Of a stretch of 64,000 nucleotides of DNA, positions 32,775 to 41,093 are shown one piece after another (position 1 is the first letter of the stretch; the number at the start of each line of letters is the position of its first letter). The position numbers and the translations under genes were made by a program. The stretch is from positions 1 through 64,000 of the forward strand of contig CANJIU010000047.1 of the NCBI GenBank assembly GCA_947474365.1, given 5' to 3'. A model generated the notes under the pieces. The model was not told the DNA's origin and made no database searches. It saw only the letters and a list, made by a program, of their open reading frames with translations. This DNA comes from Opitutia bacterium. Its GTDB lineage: Bacteria > Verrucomicrobiota > Verrucomicrobiia > Opitutales > Opitutaceae.

Positions 32775-35700
32775 TCACGGCACCTCATAGATCTCGACCA
32801 ACGCAACCCCCGTTCTTGCCCCCGAGCCGCTGACCTGCACGGTGTAGTTGCCAGGTGGCAGGTTGGTGAGAAGGGCGGCGTCCCGTGAACCGTTGGGCAG
32901 GGCGAAGGCGCCAACGGAGGCGAACGCGGCCGCCAAGGTGGACGTGCCGCCCCAGTCGTCGTTCTCGGCAATCTTTCCCCCCGGGCCAAACAGCTCGAAT
33001 CGCGGATCGGTAACCGCCCCGGCGACGTTGAACGGCGCCGCTCCGAGGGTGGGACCAATCGCGCGTATCAGGACGGTGCGGGGCGAACCGCCGGCAATCA
33101 CGAACCCGGCCGCGAGACCCGAGCCGAGGTTCTTGAGGACGGAAACGTTGACCAGCCGGGGCACGTTTGGCCGGAAATTGGCCACGGGGGTGGCGTCGTA
33201 GAGTTCGGCGATGACTGTGCCGCTGGCATTGCCGACTCCCGAGATCACGACGGAGTTGTTGCCGGGAACGACGGCGGAATTGAAGACGGCGGCGTCCTTG
33301 GAGTTGGCTGAGACAAAGGCGAAGGCGCCGACCTGGGCGATGGCGGTGCTGATGCCGGCGGCCCCGGCCCAATTGTCATTTTCGGTCTGTTTCGTGGCAC
33401 CGTTGAACAACTCAAGCTTGGGATCGGTGTGCGCGCCGGTGACGCCGAGCTGCTCGAGCGACGGACCGGCCGCCCGGGCGAGAAGGGCTTTGTTGCCGTC
33501 AGTTCCGGATCCACCGACGACGAAACCCATCGTGAACGTCTCGCCGGCCGCGAGCGCCGTGAGGATGGAGAGGTTGATCAGACGGCCGGGCGTGCCAATC
33601 GCGGTGCTCCAGGGTGTGCCAGGGACGGCATTGGGATCCACGGCGGGCCGGTAGCCGCGCGCCCGGATGATGGCCGCGTCTGACAATCGGACCGGTGTGG
33701 ATGAAACAAATGCGTTGCCCGCCAAGCCGCCACCGACAAGGCGCGGATCGGAACCGTCGAGCGTATACGCGACCTGGCTTCCCGCCCCGGGGGTGAGTGT
33801 GAGGGCCCCGTTCTCGACGCTCATGGTCGGCTCGGCGCTGAACTGGGAATCGATCCATGCTGTCCGTTTCGCCAGCCAGGCCTTCAGGTTGTCGACCTCT
33901 CCCTGCCAGCCTCCCGGAAAGCGGCTGGCATTATCCGGCCAGCGGGCGGCGTCGCGCGCGCTGGCGGCCGGACCAATCTGCGCTGCGAATCCGTCGATCC
34001 GGGCCGAGATCGTCGTGGTGGAGAATTCGTTTCTCCGCAGTTTTTGCCAACGTTCGGCCCAAGCCTGCCGGTATTCGGGATCGCGGGCCATTACGCCCCA
34101 CCAGCCGTAATTCCAGACATCGGTGGAGTCGCCCAGCCCGCTCCACGTTTCGGGGAGCGTGGTGCGGTTGTCGCCGCCGCCCAGAGCCCGGTCGTAGTCC
34201 CAAACGGGTCCGGCCGTGAGGCGGCCCCGGCGATCCTTAGACATGAACGTGCTGCGCACGAAGGCATCCACGTTCATCGAGAGCGTGTTGATGATGTGAT
34301 AGTCGATCCACGCTTCGCGATCGAGATAGTCGAGGTGGGTGCGCTGCTTCCAGCCGCCGGCCTGGTCGGCGTAGAGCGCGTCTTCAAAAGTCTGGACGTA
34401 GCCCTTGATGTAGTCGCGTTGAGCCGGGGCAAGAACGGCCAACTTGGGGCTGGCGACATTGATGCCGTTTGGCAGGCGAGGGAAATTGCGGGAAGTCTGG
34501 AAACTGTACACCTCGGGATCGTCGGCGACGTCGAACTTGAGGAAATATCCGCCGGTGAGCGCGGAGCCGGAGAGGTCTTTGGGCCCCAGGTTTTCGATGT
34601 CGACGCGCTTGCTGTCGACCCGCAGTGCGTCGGTGAAGATGTAGATGCCGGCGTAGTCGTTGTTGTCGAGGTCACCGCCGTTCGCATTGATGAAGACCTC
34701 GACGAGCTGGGTGCGTGGCGCCCAGCGGCCGATTCGGTTGCTCAGGTCATAGATGAAGACGTTGTGGAGGTACGAGGGATCGTATTTCCACGGACCGCTG
34801 AGCACCCATTCGTCGAAGGAGGAGAGGCCGAAGGGCGAGTGCGAGTCCGGGCCGCCCTGGCTGTCGACGAAACGGAGCGCGTAGCCCTTCTTGGGGAAAT
34901 CCGCCGAGGAAGAACCGCGCACATTGGTGGAAAGCGGACTTGTGACGGATGGCGGGGCCGTGAGGGTGATGTTGCCGGCGGCCGGGCGATTCCACGAATA
35001 GTACCACGCGGCGCGCTGCGTTCCGTCCTTTTCCAGCGGACCGGTTCCGTGCGTATCGACCACCACCACGGGCAGCTGGCTGGAAAACGTGTCGAGCCGG
35101 GCGGGCCCGGTGGTGGCGATCCGCGCATAATGCCCGGAGGTGGCATAACTGCTCGCAAGACTGTCGGTGGCGAAGACGGCTGCCCGAACGATCGACGAGG
35201 CGGAAAGGGTGATCGGTCCGGTGTATTCCGGCGAGTTGGCGTCGGGGTCGCGTACTTCCGCCCCGGACGCGCCGGGCGGCGCCACCACGTAGCGGATGCG
35301 CTGGCCGGCGGCGCTGCCGGAGAGGGTGAGCGAAATCGTGCCGGTGAACGGCCCGGACGCGCGGGAAAAAACGACGCGCTCGGTGAGCAGAAGCGAATCG
35401 GCGCCGCCGTTGCGTCCGCCGGGGGTCGGAGTGCGAAAGTGGCCCCGGCGGGGCGTCTCCCCCGCGGCGGCCGGCTGGGTGATGCCATAGGAAACGTTGT
35501 CCAGCTGCGAGGGATACGCGGGAGCAAACTCGCTGGCGATCGTCGTGCCGTCCGGCTTGACGAGTGCCAGGTAACCGCCGTCGGCATCGAGGGTGAAGTT
35601 AGTGTGCAGCGGCTTGGTGGGGTCGCGGCGGTTATTGTCAGAGGCGAAGACTACCAGATAGGCACCGGGGTTGAGCGTGACCGCCGGGAATTGCCACTTC

Positions 35701-35930
35701 GTCTTGGACGATGTGCTGTTCGTGAGATACCAGCCGGCGAGATTGACCGGCGAACTGTCGGGGTTGTACAGCTCGATCCAGTCGGAAAAATCACCCTGGT
35801 CGTCGGCGAGGACCTTCGTGTTGGCGGCGAGAAATTCCGAGATGATCGGATCAGCGTGCAGGGCCGACGGCAGGCAGGAGGCGAGTGCAAGCCATAATGC
35901 GGCCCGCTGGAATCGGGTGGGAGGGCTCAT
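32775..35930 (-). CDS. Secreted LTD - CotH kinase-like protein with two C-terminal YEVP modules
   Basis: 1051 residues from the ATG at 35930, which places the signal peptide (ALWLALASCLPSALHA) at the start. A lamin-tail domain lies at 27-135 (FSDWIELYNPDSSPVNLAGW), a chitobiase-like Fn3 fold at about 189-262, and a CotH domain at about 290-640 (NNDYAGIYIFTDALRVDSKR; GPVWDYDRALGGGDNR with the Asp residues of the family). Two copies of the ~130-residue module end in VEIYEVP (783-1051). CotH proteins are atypical secreted protein kinases that use ATP outside the cytoplasm. CotH genes are known neighbours of VTC/DUF4956 genes, which supports one system here. It is divergent from the PhoD-like gene. 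Confidence 0.85.
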   Translation of the reverse strand: MSPPTRFQRAALWLALASCLPSALHADPIISEFLAANTKVLADDQGDFSDWIELYNPDSSPVNLAGWYLTNSTSSKTKWQFPAVTLNPGAYLVVFASDNNRRDPTKPLHTNFTLDADGGYLALVKPDGTTIASEFAPAYPSQLDNVSYGITQPAAAGETPRRGHFRTPTPGGRNGGADSLLLTERVVFSRASGPFTGTISLTLSGSAAGQRIRYVVAPPGASGAEVRDPDANSPEYTGPITLSASSIVRAAVFATDSLASSYATSGHYARIATTGPARLDTFSSQLPVVVVDTHGTGPLEKDGTQRAAWYYSWNRPAAGNITLTAPPSVTSPLSTNVRGSSSADFPKKGYALRFVDSQGGPDSHSPFGLSSFDEWVLSGPWKYDPSYLHNVFIYDLSNRIGRWAPRTQLVEVFINANGGDLDNNDYAGIYIFTDALRVDSKRVDIENLGPKDLSGSALTGGYFLKFDVADDPEVYSFQTSRNFPRLPNGINVASPKLAVLAPAQRDYIKGYVQTFEDALYADQAGGWKQRTHLDYLDREAWIDYHIINTLSMNVDAFVRSTFMSKDRRGRLTAGPVWDYDRALGGGDNRTTLPETWSGLGDSTDVWNYGWWGVMARDPEYRQAWAERWQKLRRNEFSTTTISARIDGFAAQIGPAASARDAARWPDNASRFPGGWQGEVDNLKAWLAKRTAWIDSQFSAEPTMSVENGALTLTPGAGSQVAYTLDGSDPRLVGGGLAGNAFVSSTPVRLSDAAIIRARGYRPAVDPNAVPGTPWSTAIGTPGRLINLSILTALAAGETFTMGFVVGGSGTDGNKALLARAAGPSLEQLGVTGAHTDPKLELFNGATKQTENDNWAGAAGISTAIAQVGAFAFVSANSKDAAVFNSAVVPGNNSVVISGVGNASGTVIAELYDATPVANFRPNVPRLVNVSVLKNLGSGLAAGFVIAGGSPRTVLIRAIGPTLGAAPFNVAGAVTDPRFELFGPGGKIAENDDWGGTSTLAAAFASVGAFALPNGSRDAALLTNLPPGNYTVQVSGSGARTGVALVEIYEVP

Positions 35931-36107
35931 CGTGCGGTCCGATGCGAACAGGCCCGCGCCTCCGAGGCAATGCTGGGTGTTGGCGTACCGGAACGGTCCT
36001 GCCGTGGTCCGTACCCGCTTACTGGACACAGGGAGCGGCCCTTGCGGCTTGCATCGCAACGCTATCCGCGCAAGTTGCACCGGGTGAATTCAGCCAAGCC
36101 ATTCCAC

Positions 36108-37844
36108 ATGCATTTGCTCCGGATCGTGCTCTGGCTCGCCGCCGCCGGCCCTGCTTTCGGCCAGACGCCCTCGCCGTTTGCCAGCGGAGTTTGGTCCGGC
36201 AACGTCACCCCCACGAGCGCGACGGTCACGGTCCGATTGAACGCCCCATCCCTGCGCGTCCGGCTCGTCGTGAGTACGAACGAAGGCCTGACGCCGGCGG
36301 TATTTTCCCCGGTCGTCACCACCGCCGCCGCATCCGGTAACGTTATCGCGCTGGATATTGAGGGACTGCAGCCCGCAACTGAATACAATTACGGGATCGA
36401 GGTGGCTGGAGCGCTGCGGACCGAGCCCAATTCCCGCGGACGTTTCCGCACATTTCCCCAGGGAGCGAGTTCCTTCCGCCTGGCGTTCTCCGCCTGCGGC
36501 GACATCGCTGACAGCGATCAAAGGGCATATGAGGCGATCGCGGCGGAACAACCGCTGCTCTTCCTGCACATGGGGGACTTCAATTACAGCGATACGAATT
36601 CCACCCTGGCCGAAGACTACCGCAAGAACTACGACAACGTCCTCAACCATCCGATCCAGGGCGCACTGTATCGCAATGTCCCGGTGGCCTACATGTGGGA
36701 CGATCATGACTTCGCCGGGAACGACACCAACGGCACGGCCACCGGCGTTGCCGCCGCGCGCACCGCCTATCGCGAATATGTGCCGCACTATCCGATTGCG
36801 GTGACGGGTGGCACGATCGGTCAGTCCTTCACCGTCGGTCGGGTGCGGGTAATCATGACCGATTTACGCAGCGCATCCGCCGCCGCCACCGCGGCGGAGT
36901 CGGCGACGAAGTCCCGGCTGGGAGCGACGCAGAAGGCCTGGTTCAAACAGGAGTTGATCACGGCGCGCGACGCCGGGTTTCCCCTGATTATCTGGGTGAG
37001 CACCGTGCCGTGGATCGGCGCGCCGCAACTCGGCAACGACACGTGGGCCGGGTTTTCGACCGAACGCACCGAAATCGCGAATTTCATCAAGGACAACCGC
37101 GTTCGCAATGTCGTGGTGCTTTCCGGCGACATGCATGCCCTGGCTTATGATGACGGTTCAAATTCGGACTATGCGCTCGGCGGTGGCGCGCCACTCGTGG
37201 TGATGCAGGCTGCACCGCTGACCCGGCTGGGTGAGCCCAAGGGCGGCCCTTACACCGCCGGACCGGTGCTCGGCACGGGCCAGTACGGACTGCTCGATAT
37301 CACGGATACGGGGGGGGCATCGATCCTTTGCCGATTCAGCGGCATCCGGGTGGGAGAGGGCGCCAAGCTGGTGTTTCAATTTGTCGCTTCGACCTCCGGG
37401 ATCGTCATCAACGGCGTCGTCGCCAGCCCCACCAGCATCAACGACCATTCGTTCGTCAATATTTCCACCCGCGGCCGCCTGACAACGGCGACCGACACCC
37501 TGATTGCAGGCTTTGTCATCGGCGGCACCGCCACGCGCAACGTGCTCCTGCGGGCCGTTGGTCCATCGCTCGCGGCCTTCAACGTGCCGGACGCACTGTC
37601 CCGTCCGGCGCTCCGTCTCTTTCGCGGCAACACGGTCGTGGCAAGCAACGAAGACTGGACGATCGCCGATCCGCAGCGGCTCATCGCGGCCTTCGACCGG
37701 GTGGGCGCTTTTCGCTTCTCCAGCACCGCGAGTCGTGACGCGGCGATGCTCGTCGCGCTCCCGCCCGGAGCCTACACCATGCAGGCGAGCGGAGTGAGCG
37801 GTTCAACCGGCACCTTGCTCGTCGAGGCCTACGAGGTGCCGTAG
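36108..37844 (+). CDS. Secreted PhoD-like phosphatase/phosphodiesterase with one C-terminal YEVP module
   Basis: 578 residues from the ATG at 36108; earlier codons of the frame overlap the divergent promoter region. Signal peptide 1-18, an N-terminal PhoD Fn3-like domain (FASGVWSGNVTPTSATVTVR), then the metallophosphatase core: SACGD (128-132), HMGDFNY (154-160), WDDHDF (197-202) and a late SGDMHAL. These are the metal ligands of PhoD-type enzymes, which use Ca/Fe or similar metals to release phosphate from mono- or diesters. Residues about 455-578 are one copy of the module ending VEAYEVP. It completes a set of three phosphate-related secreted proteins sharing that end. Confidence 0.88.
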   Translation: MHLLRIVLWLAAAGPAFGQTPSPFASGVWSGNVTPTSATVTVRLNAPSLRVRLVVSTNEGLTPAVFSPVVTTAAASGNVIALDIEGLQPATEYNYGIEVAGALRTEPNSRGRFRTFPQGASSFRLAFSACGDIADSDQRAYEAIAAEQPLLFLHMGDFNYSDTNSTLAEDYRKNYDNVLNHPIQGALYRNVPVAYMWDDHDFAGNDTNGTATGVAAARTAYREYVPHYPIAVTGGTIGQSFTVGRVRVIMTDLRSASAAATAAESATKSRLGATQKAWFKQELITARDAGFPLIIWVSTVPWIGAPQLGNDTWAGFSTERTEIANFIKDNRVRNVVVLSGDMHALAYDDGSNSDYALGGGAPLVVMQAAPLTRLGEPKGGPYTAGPVLGTGQYGLLDITDTGGASILCRFSGIRVGEGAKLVFQFVASTSGIVINGVVASPTSINDHSFVNISTRGRLTTATDTLIAGFVIGGTATRNVLLRAVGPSLAAFNVPDALSRPALRLFRGNTVVASNEDWTIADPQRLIAAFDRVGAFRFSSTASRDAAMLVALPPGAYTMQASGVSGSTGTLLVEAYEVP

Positions 37845-37951
37845 TTGTTGAATTTCGGTCAGGGGCCAGGAGTCGAGAGCTGACCGCAAACACTGCCACC
37901 GGGAGAAAGAGCTCACCGGTTTGGCCGCGCCGCTCCCAGCTGCTCAGCCTG

Positions 37952-39211
37952 TCAGGACAGATTTCCATCGGCGCCAAACGTCATCTCGAATGGTTCACTG
38001 GCGGCATGCAGCCGCGGATCGGCGCGCGCGGACTTCCAGAGGGACTCGGAGACCTGCAGTTCGGCGAGCGAGAGGGTGTCGGCGATCCGTACCACCCGGG
38101 CGGACTTCGCATCGTCAATCGCGAGCGACTCCAGGGCGCGTTCGATGGCCTCGCGGTCGGTGTCGAAGCAGATTGGGATCTTCGCGGTCTGGGGGGCCAT
38201 CGCGGTCAGCGCGTTGATGCCCGTCGCCCTCCGATCAAGTTCGCGCACGAGCCGGGTGGTGGTGAGGTCGGCCAGACCGATGCCGACGCCATTGCCGTGG
38301 GTTTCGGGCGTGAGGCCGCGCACAAAGATCCGGCGGATGAACGGCTTTCCCGGTTCCGTGCGCATCAACGCGCTCGAATAGCCCTGCACCCAGCGATTGG
38401 TCACGTTGGGGTCCATGCCGGCCCCGCTGATGTTTTTCCCGATTTGATCGACGATGAGCAGGTCGATCTCGTCGAACGGCAGGAGCGGCATCAGTCCGCG
38501 GGCTTCGTGGACCAAGGGAGTTTCGGCGATTTCCATTTCGGCCCGGGGAATCGCCACCAGCCGGGCGGTGTCGTGAAATTGATTTTCGAGAATCGCGATG
38601 CCGCCCAGGATCGGAGCGTTTTGCAGAATCACCGCGGCCATGGCGCGGATCGCACGCTCGTGGCCGAGGTGGCTCGCGCGGCGGTGCATCGCGGCCGCGC
38701 CGATGTGCTTGCCGAGGCCGATGACGCACATCTTCAACAGGCCGCTGCCGAGGTCCCCGCGAAAATCCGTGTGCGGCTTGATCCGGTTGACGACGAGGAT
38801 CCCGTCCGCGGAGAGCGCCTCCACGCTGCAGTACACGGGATCGCCGTCGCCGGTTGTTCCAATCTGCCGGACTTCAAGCGATGGGCGAATCGGCACGCCC
38901 ATCGTGGCCTCCGTGATGTCGTAGGTGCCGAGCACCTCCCGCTGGCCTTCGGGTGTGGCGCCGCCGTGGCTGCCCATGGCGGGAATGATAAACGGCTGCG
39001 CACCCGCGCCGCGTACTTGTTCAATCACGCCCGCGATGATTTCGCGGAGGTTTGTGATGCCACGGCTGCCGACCCCAATGGCGATGTGTGCACCGGGTCG
39101 GAGATGCGGACGCAGCTTGGCGAATTCCGCAGTCAGCGTGGCGCGGATGTTGACCGGAGGCGTCGGGGCAAATGTCTGCCGGATGCGGATGAGTCGGGGA
39201 AGCGGATTCAT
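37952..39211 (-). CDS. LarA-like (DUF2088) nickel-pincer racemase/epimerase family protein
   Basis: 419 residues from the ATG at 39211. The N-terminal domain has the LarA-type SHGGATPEGQ motif after IIPAMG. KPHTDFRGDLGSGLLKM carries the conserved Lys/His that hold the nickel-pincer cofactor in the family. The C-terminal Rossmann-like half follows (FDEIDLLIVDQIGKNISGAG). LarA homologues isomerise 2-hydroxyacids, including sugar acids. In this sugar-degrading neighbourhood an aldonic or uronic acid substrate is more likely than lactate. No larB, larC or larE maturation genes are nearby. No clear ribosome binding site is visible. Confidence 0.8.
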   Translation of the reverse strand: MNPLPRLIRIRQTFAPTPPVNIRATLTAEFAKLRPHLRPGAHIAIGVGSRGITNLREIIAGVIEQVRGAGAQPFIIPAMGSHGGATPEGQREVLGTYDITEATMGVPIRPSLEVRQIGTTGDGDPVYCSVEALSADGILVVNRIKPHTDFRGDLGSGLLKMCVIGLGKHIGAAAMHRRASHLGHERAIRAMAAVILQNAPILGGIAILENQFHDTARLVAIPRAEMEIAETPLVHEARGLMPLLPFDEIDLLIVDQIGKNISGAGMDPNVTNRWVQGYSSALMRTEPGKPFIRRIFVRGLTPETHGNGVGIGLADLTTTRLVRELDRRATGINALTAMAPQTAKIPICFDTDREAIERALESLAIDDAKSARVVRIADTLSLAELQVSESLWKSARADPRLHAASEPFEMTFGADGNLS

Positions 39212-39353
39212 GGAGGGCGGCACGTACGGGGAAACGGTGGGGAGATTTCCGTGGCAACGCGAGCGCTTCAACCGCGGTTAGAGGGACTGTGCTGGGTTCG
39301 CTTCAAACGGCGGTGGACGGCGGCCGACGTACCCGTGTACTGTCGGACCTCAC

Positions 39354-40349
39354 GTGAAACCTCTTCCTTCTTTCTTCGTTGTTGCGGCCTGTATCGGAGC
39401 GCTCACCGGATGCGCCACAAGTCCGGGCTCCGCAGTCAATCTCACGCGGCTGGACGACCGCGTGCGTGTCGAAATCGGCGGGCAGCTCTTCACCGAGTAC
39501 GTTTTCAAGGGAGCGTCCCGGCCGTATTGTTATCCGATCCTGGCCGTCGACGGCACGTCGCTCGTGCGGGATTTCCCCATGAAGGAAACCCCGGGAGAGG
39601 ACACGGATCACAAACACCATCGCGCGCTGATGTTCGCCCACAGCGACGCCAACAAAATCGATTTTTGGAACGAGGGCACCTCCGGCACGAAATTTCCCAA
39701 GGGGAACACGGTGACGGAAGGGGTGGTTGAAACGAAAGGTGGCAACGTCGGGGAGATTCGCGCGCGTCACCGCTGGGAGTCGCCCGAGGGCACGCTTGTC
39801 GCCACGGATGAGACGACCATCCGGTTTCGTGGCACCGCCGAGGCCCGGATGATCGACTACGAAGTCACGATCAAGGCGCGGCCCGATGCGCCGCTGGTGA
39901 TGGGCGACAACAAGGACGGCACGATGGCGATCCGGATCCCGCAGTGGATGACCATGCCGCACAAGTACCTGAAAAAAGATTTGCCGGGTGTCGGACATAT
40001 TGTGACCGCGCAGGGCAAGCGGGATGCCGAGGCCTGGGGCACGCGGGCCGGCTGGTGCGACTATTTCGCCGAGCGCAACGGCAAGATCTATGGCGTCGCG
40101 ATTTTCGACCACCCGGAAAATCTGCGGCATCCCACCTGGTGGATGGCGCGCGACTACGGGCTCTTCGCCGCCAATCCGTTTGGGCAAAAAGATTTCGAGC
40201 CCGCGGCAAAGCATCCTCCCGGAAAGGGCGACTATACGATTCCCGCGGGCGGCACCCTCACGCTGCGCTATCGGTTCTATTTCCACACCGGCGACGAGAA
40301 GGCTGCCCGGGTGGCCGAGCGTTACGCGGACTACGCGGCGGGGCAGTAG
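39354..40349 (+). CDS. PmoA-like (DUF6807) lipoprotein
   Basis: 331 residues from a GTG at 39354. A lipoprotein signal (GALTGCAT; Cys20) sends it to the membrane. The body has the 'methane oxygenase PmoA-like' signature of carbohydrate loci: SRPYCYPILAVDGTSLVRDF, DTDHKHHRALMFAHSD and NPENLRHPTWW-like FDHPENLRHPTWWMARDYGL. The name is historical; these proteins are beta-rich and sit with glycoside hydrolases, not with methane oxidation. The His-rich HKHH motif hints at metal or sugar binding. Function unknown. It faces an esterase fragment on the opposite strand. Confidence 0.8.
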   Translation: MKPLPSFFVVAACIGALTGCATSPGSAVNLTRLDDRVRVEIGGQLFTEYVFKGASRPYCYPILAVDGTSLVRDFPMKETPGEDTDHKHHRALMFAHSDANKIDFWNEGTSGTKFPKGNTVTEGVVETKGGNVGEIRARHRWESPEGTLVATDETTIRFRGTAEARMIDYEVTIKARPDAPLVMGDNKDGTMAIRIPQWMTMPHKYLKKDLPGVGHIVTAQGKRDAEAWGTRAGWCDYFAERNGKIYGVAIFDHPENLRHPTWWMARDYGLFAANPFGQKDFEPAAKHPPGKGDYTIPAGGTLTLRYRFYFHTGDEKAARVAERYADYAAGQ

Positions 40350-40363
40350 GTGATCAACCGCGA

Positions 40364-40720
40364 TTATTTGGCTGAGGTCGGTGCGCGCCGCAGGGCAGAG
40401 TCGAGTTCAGCGTCCTTCTGAAATCGGTTGAAGCTGCGATCCGGCTTTATTCCGAACAGATGCCAGGCGGCAAACGTGAGCAGCGCATTCCAGTCATCCG
40501 CGTTGAACATGTGACTGTGCGAAGCGTAGTTCACACCGAGCCGGTTCTCTGCGCCGAACAAAACGTACGCCGGCCTCGCTCCGGCCATCGACCGTTTCAC
40601 GGCCTCTGGCCGCGAGATGGTGTCGGCGTCGCCCTCCAGCGCGAGGAACGCCCGCGGCGCACACGCGGCGAGCATTGCGAGCAGACAGCCGACCGCGGGA
40701 TGACTGAAAAGTCGGTGCAT
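40364..40720 (-). pseudogene. C-terminal fragment of an alpha/beta-hydrolase (glucuronoyl esterase-like)
   Basis: The first residues are not family-like, but from LLAMLAACAPRAFLALEGDA onward it matches the last ~100 residues of acetyl-xylan/glucuronoyl-esterase-type hydrolases. Those have an APRPxLxx strand, then the catalytic His region (here SHSHMFNADDWNALLTFAAW). The nucleophile Ser (GxSxG) half is missing. Upstream of 40740 no frame continues the protein, so the 5' two thirds have been deleted. It ends convergently with the PmoA-like gene, 14 bases apart. Confidence 0.6.
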
Positions 40721-41093
40721 GGACGACTGGGAGCGAATTGGGGCGGAGCGTGTCGCTCGTAGAATTTCAGTTGAGCGATGAGAGTCGAGACCTGGGGAAA
40801 ATGGGAAGAAAGCAGGACGGGTGTACTAATATCGGTTCGGACCACTCATGTCTGAGACGATTCCCCGATCGCAGAATTTTGGACCGCGGATGGCGCAGAG
40901 ACCGCGGAGAAGGGCAGGAGAATCTCCAACTATCCGCGCCATCGGCGTTATTCGCGGTTAAATGCATTTCACGATCGTTCGGTTGCGGCCGCCGTGTTGG
41001 GAAAAATGCGGGCTGGCGTGATGGCGACCGCTTTCGATCTGAAGACTGAGCTCTCAACCCTCAACTCTCAGCTCTCAACTGGATCGTCACGTC
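40721..41093. other. Intergenic region, decayed sequence
   Basis: This contains the break point of the esterase fragment and, near 40880-40970, CGCGGAT/ATCCGCG-type short inverted blocks. Before 41090 there is a CTCTCAACCCTCAACTCTCAGCTCTCAA-like simple repeat. No gene is seen. Confidence 0.4.

Noticed and set aside
34044..35897. 617-codon plus-strand frame opposite the CotH-like gene
   Set aside because: Antisense frame of a gene with signal peptide, LTD and CotH motifs.
26751..37844. The shared C-terminal module as a PEP-CTERM or LPxTG sorting tag
   Set aside because: No PEP or LPxTG motif, no C-terminal hydrophobic helix and no basic tail; the proteins end in a charged/aromatic YEVP.
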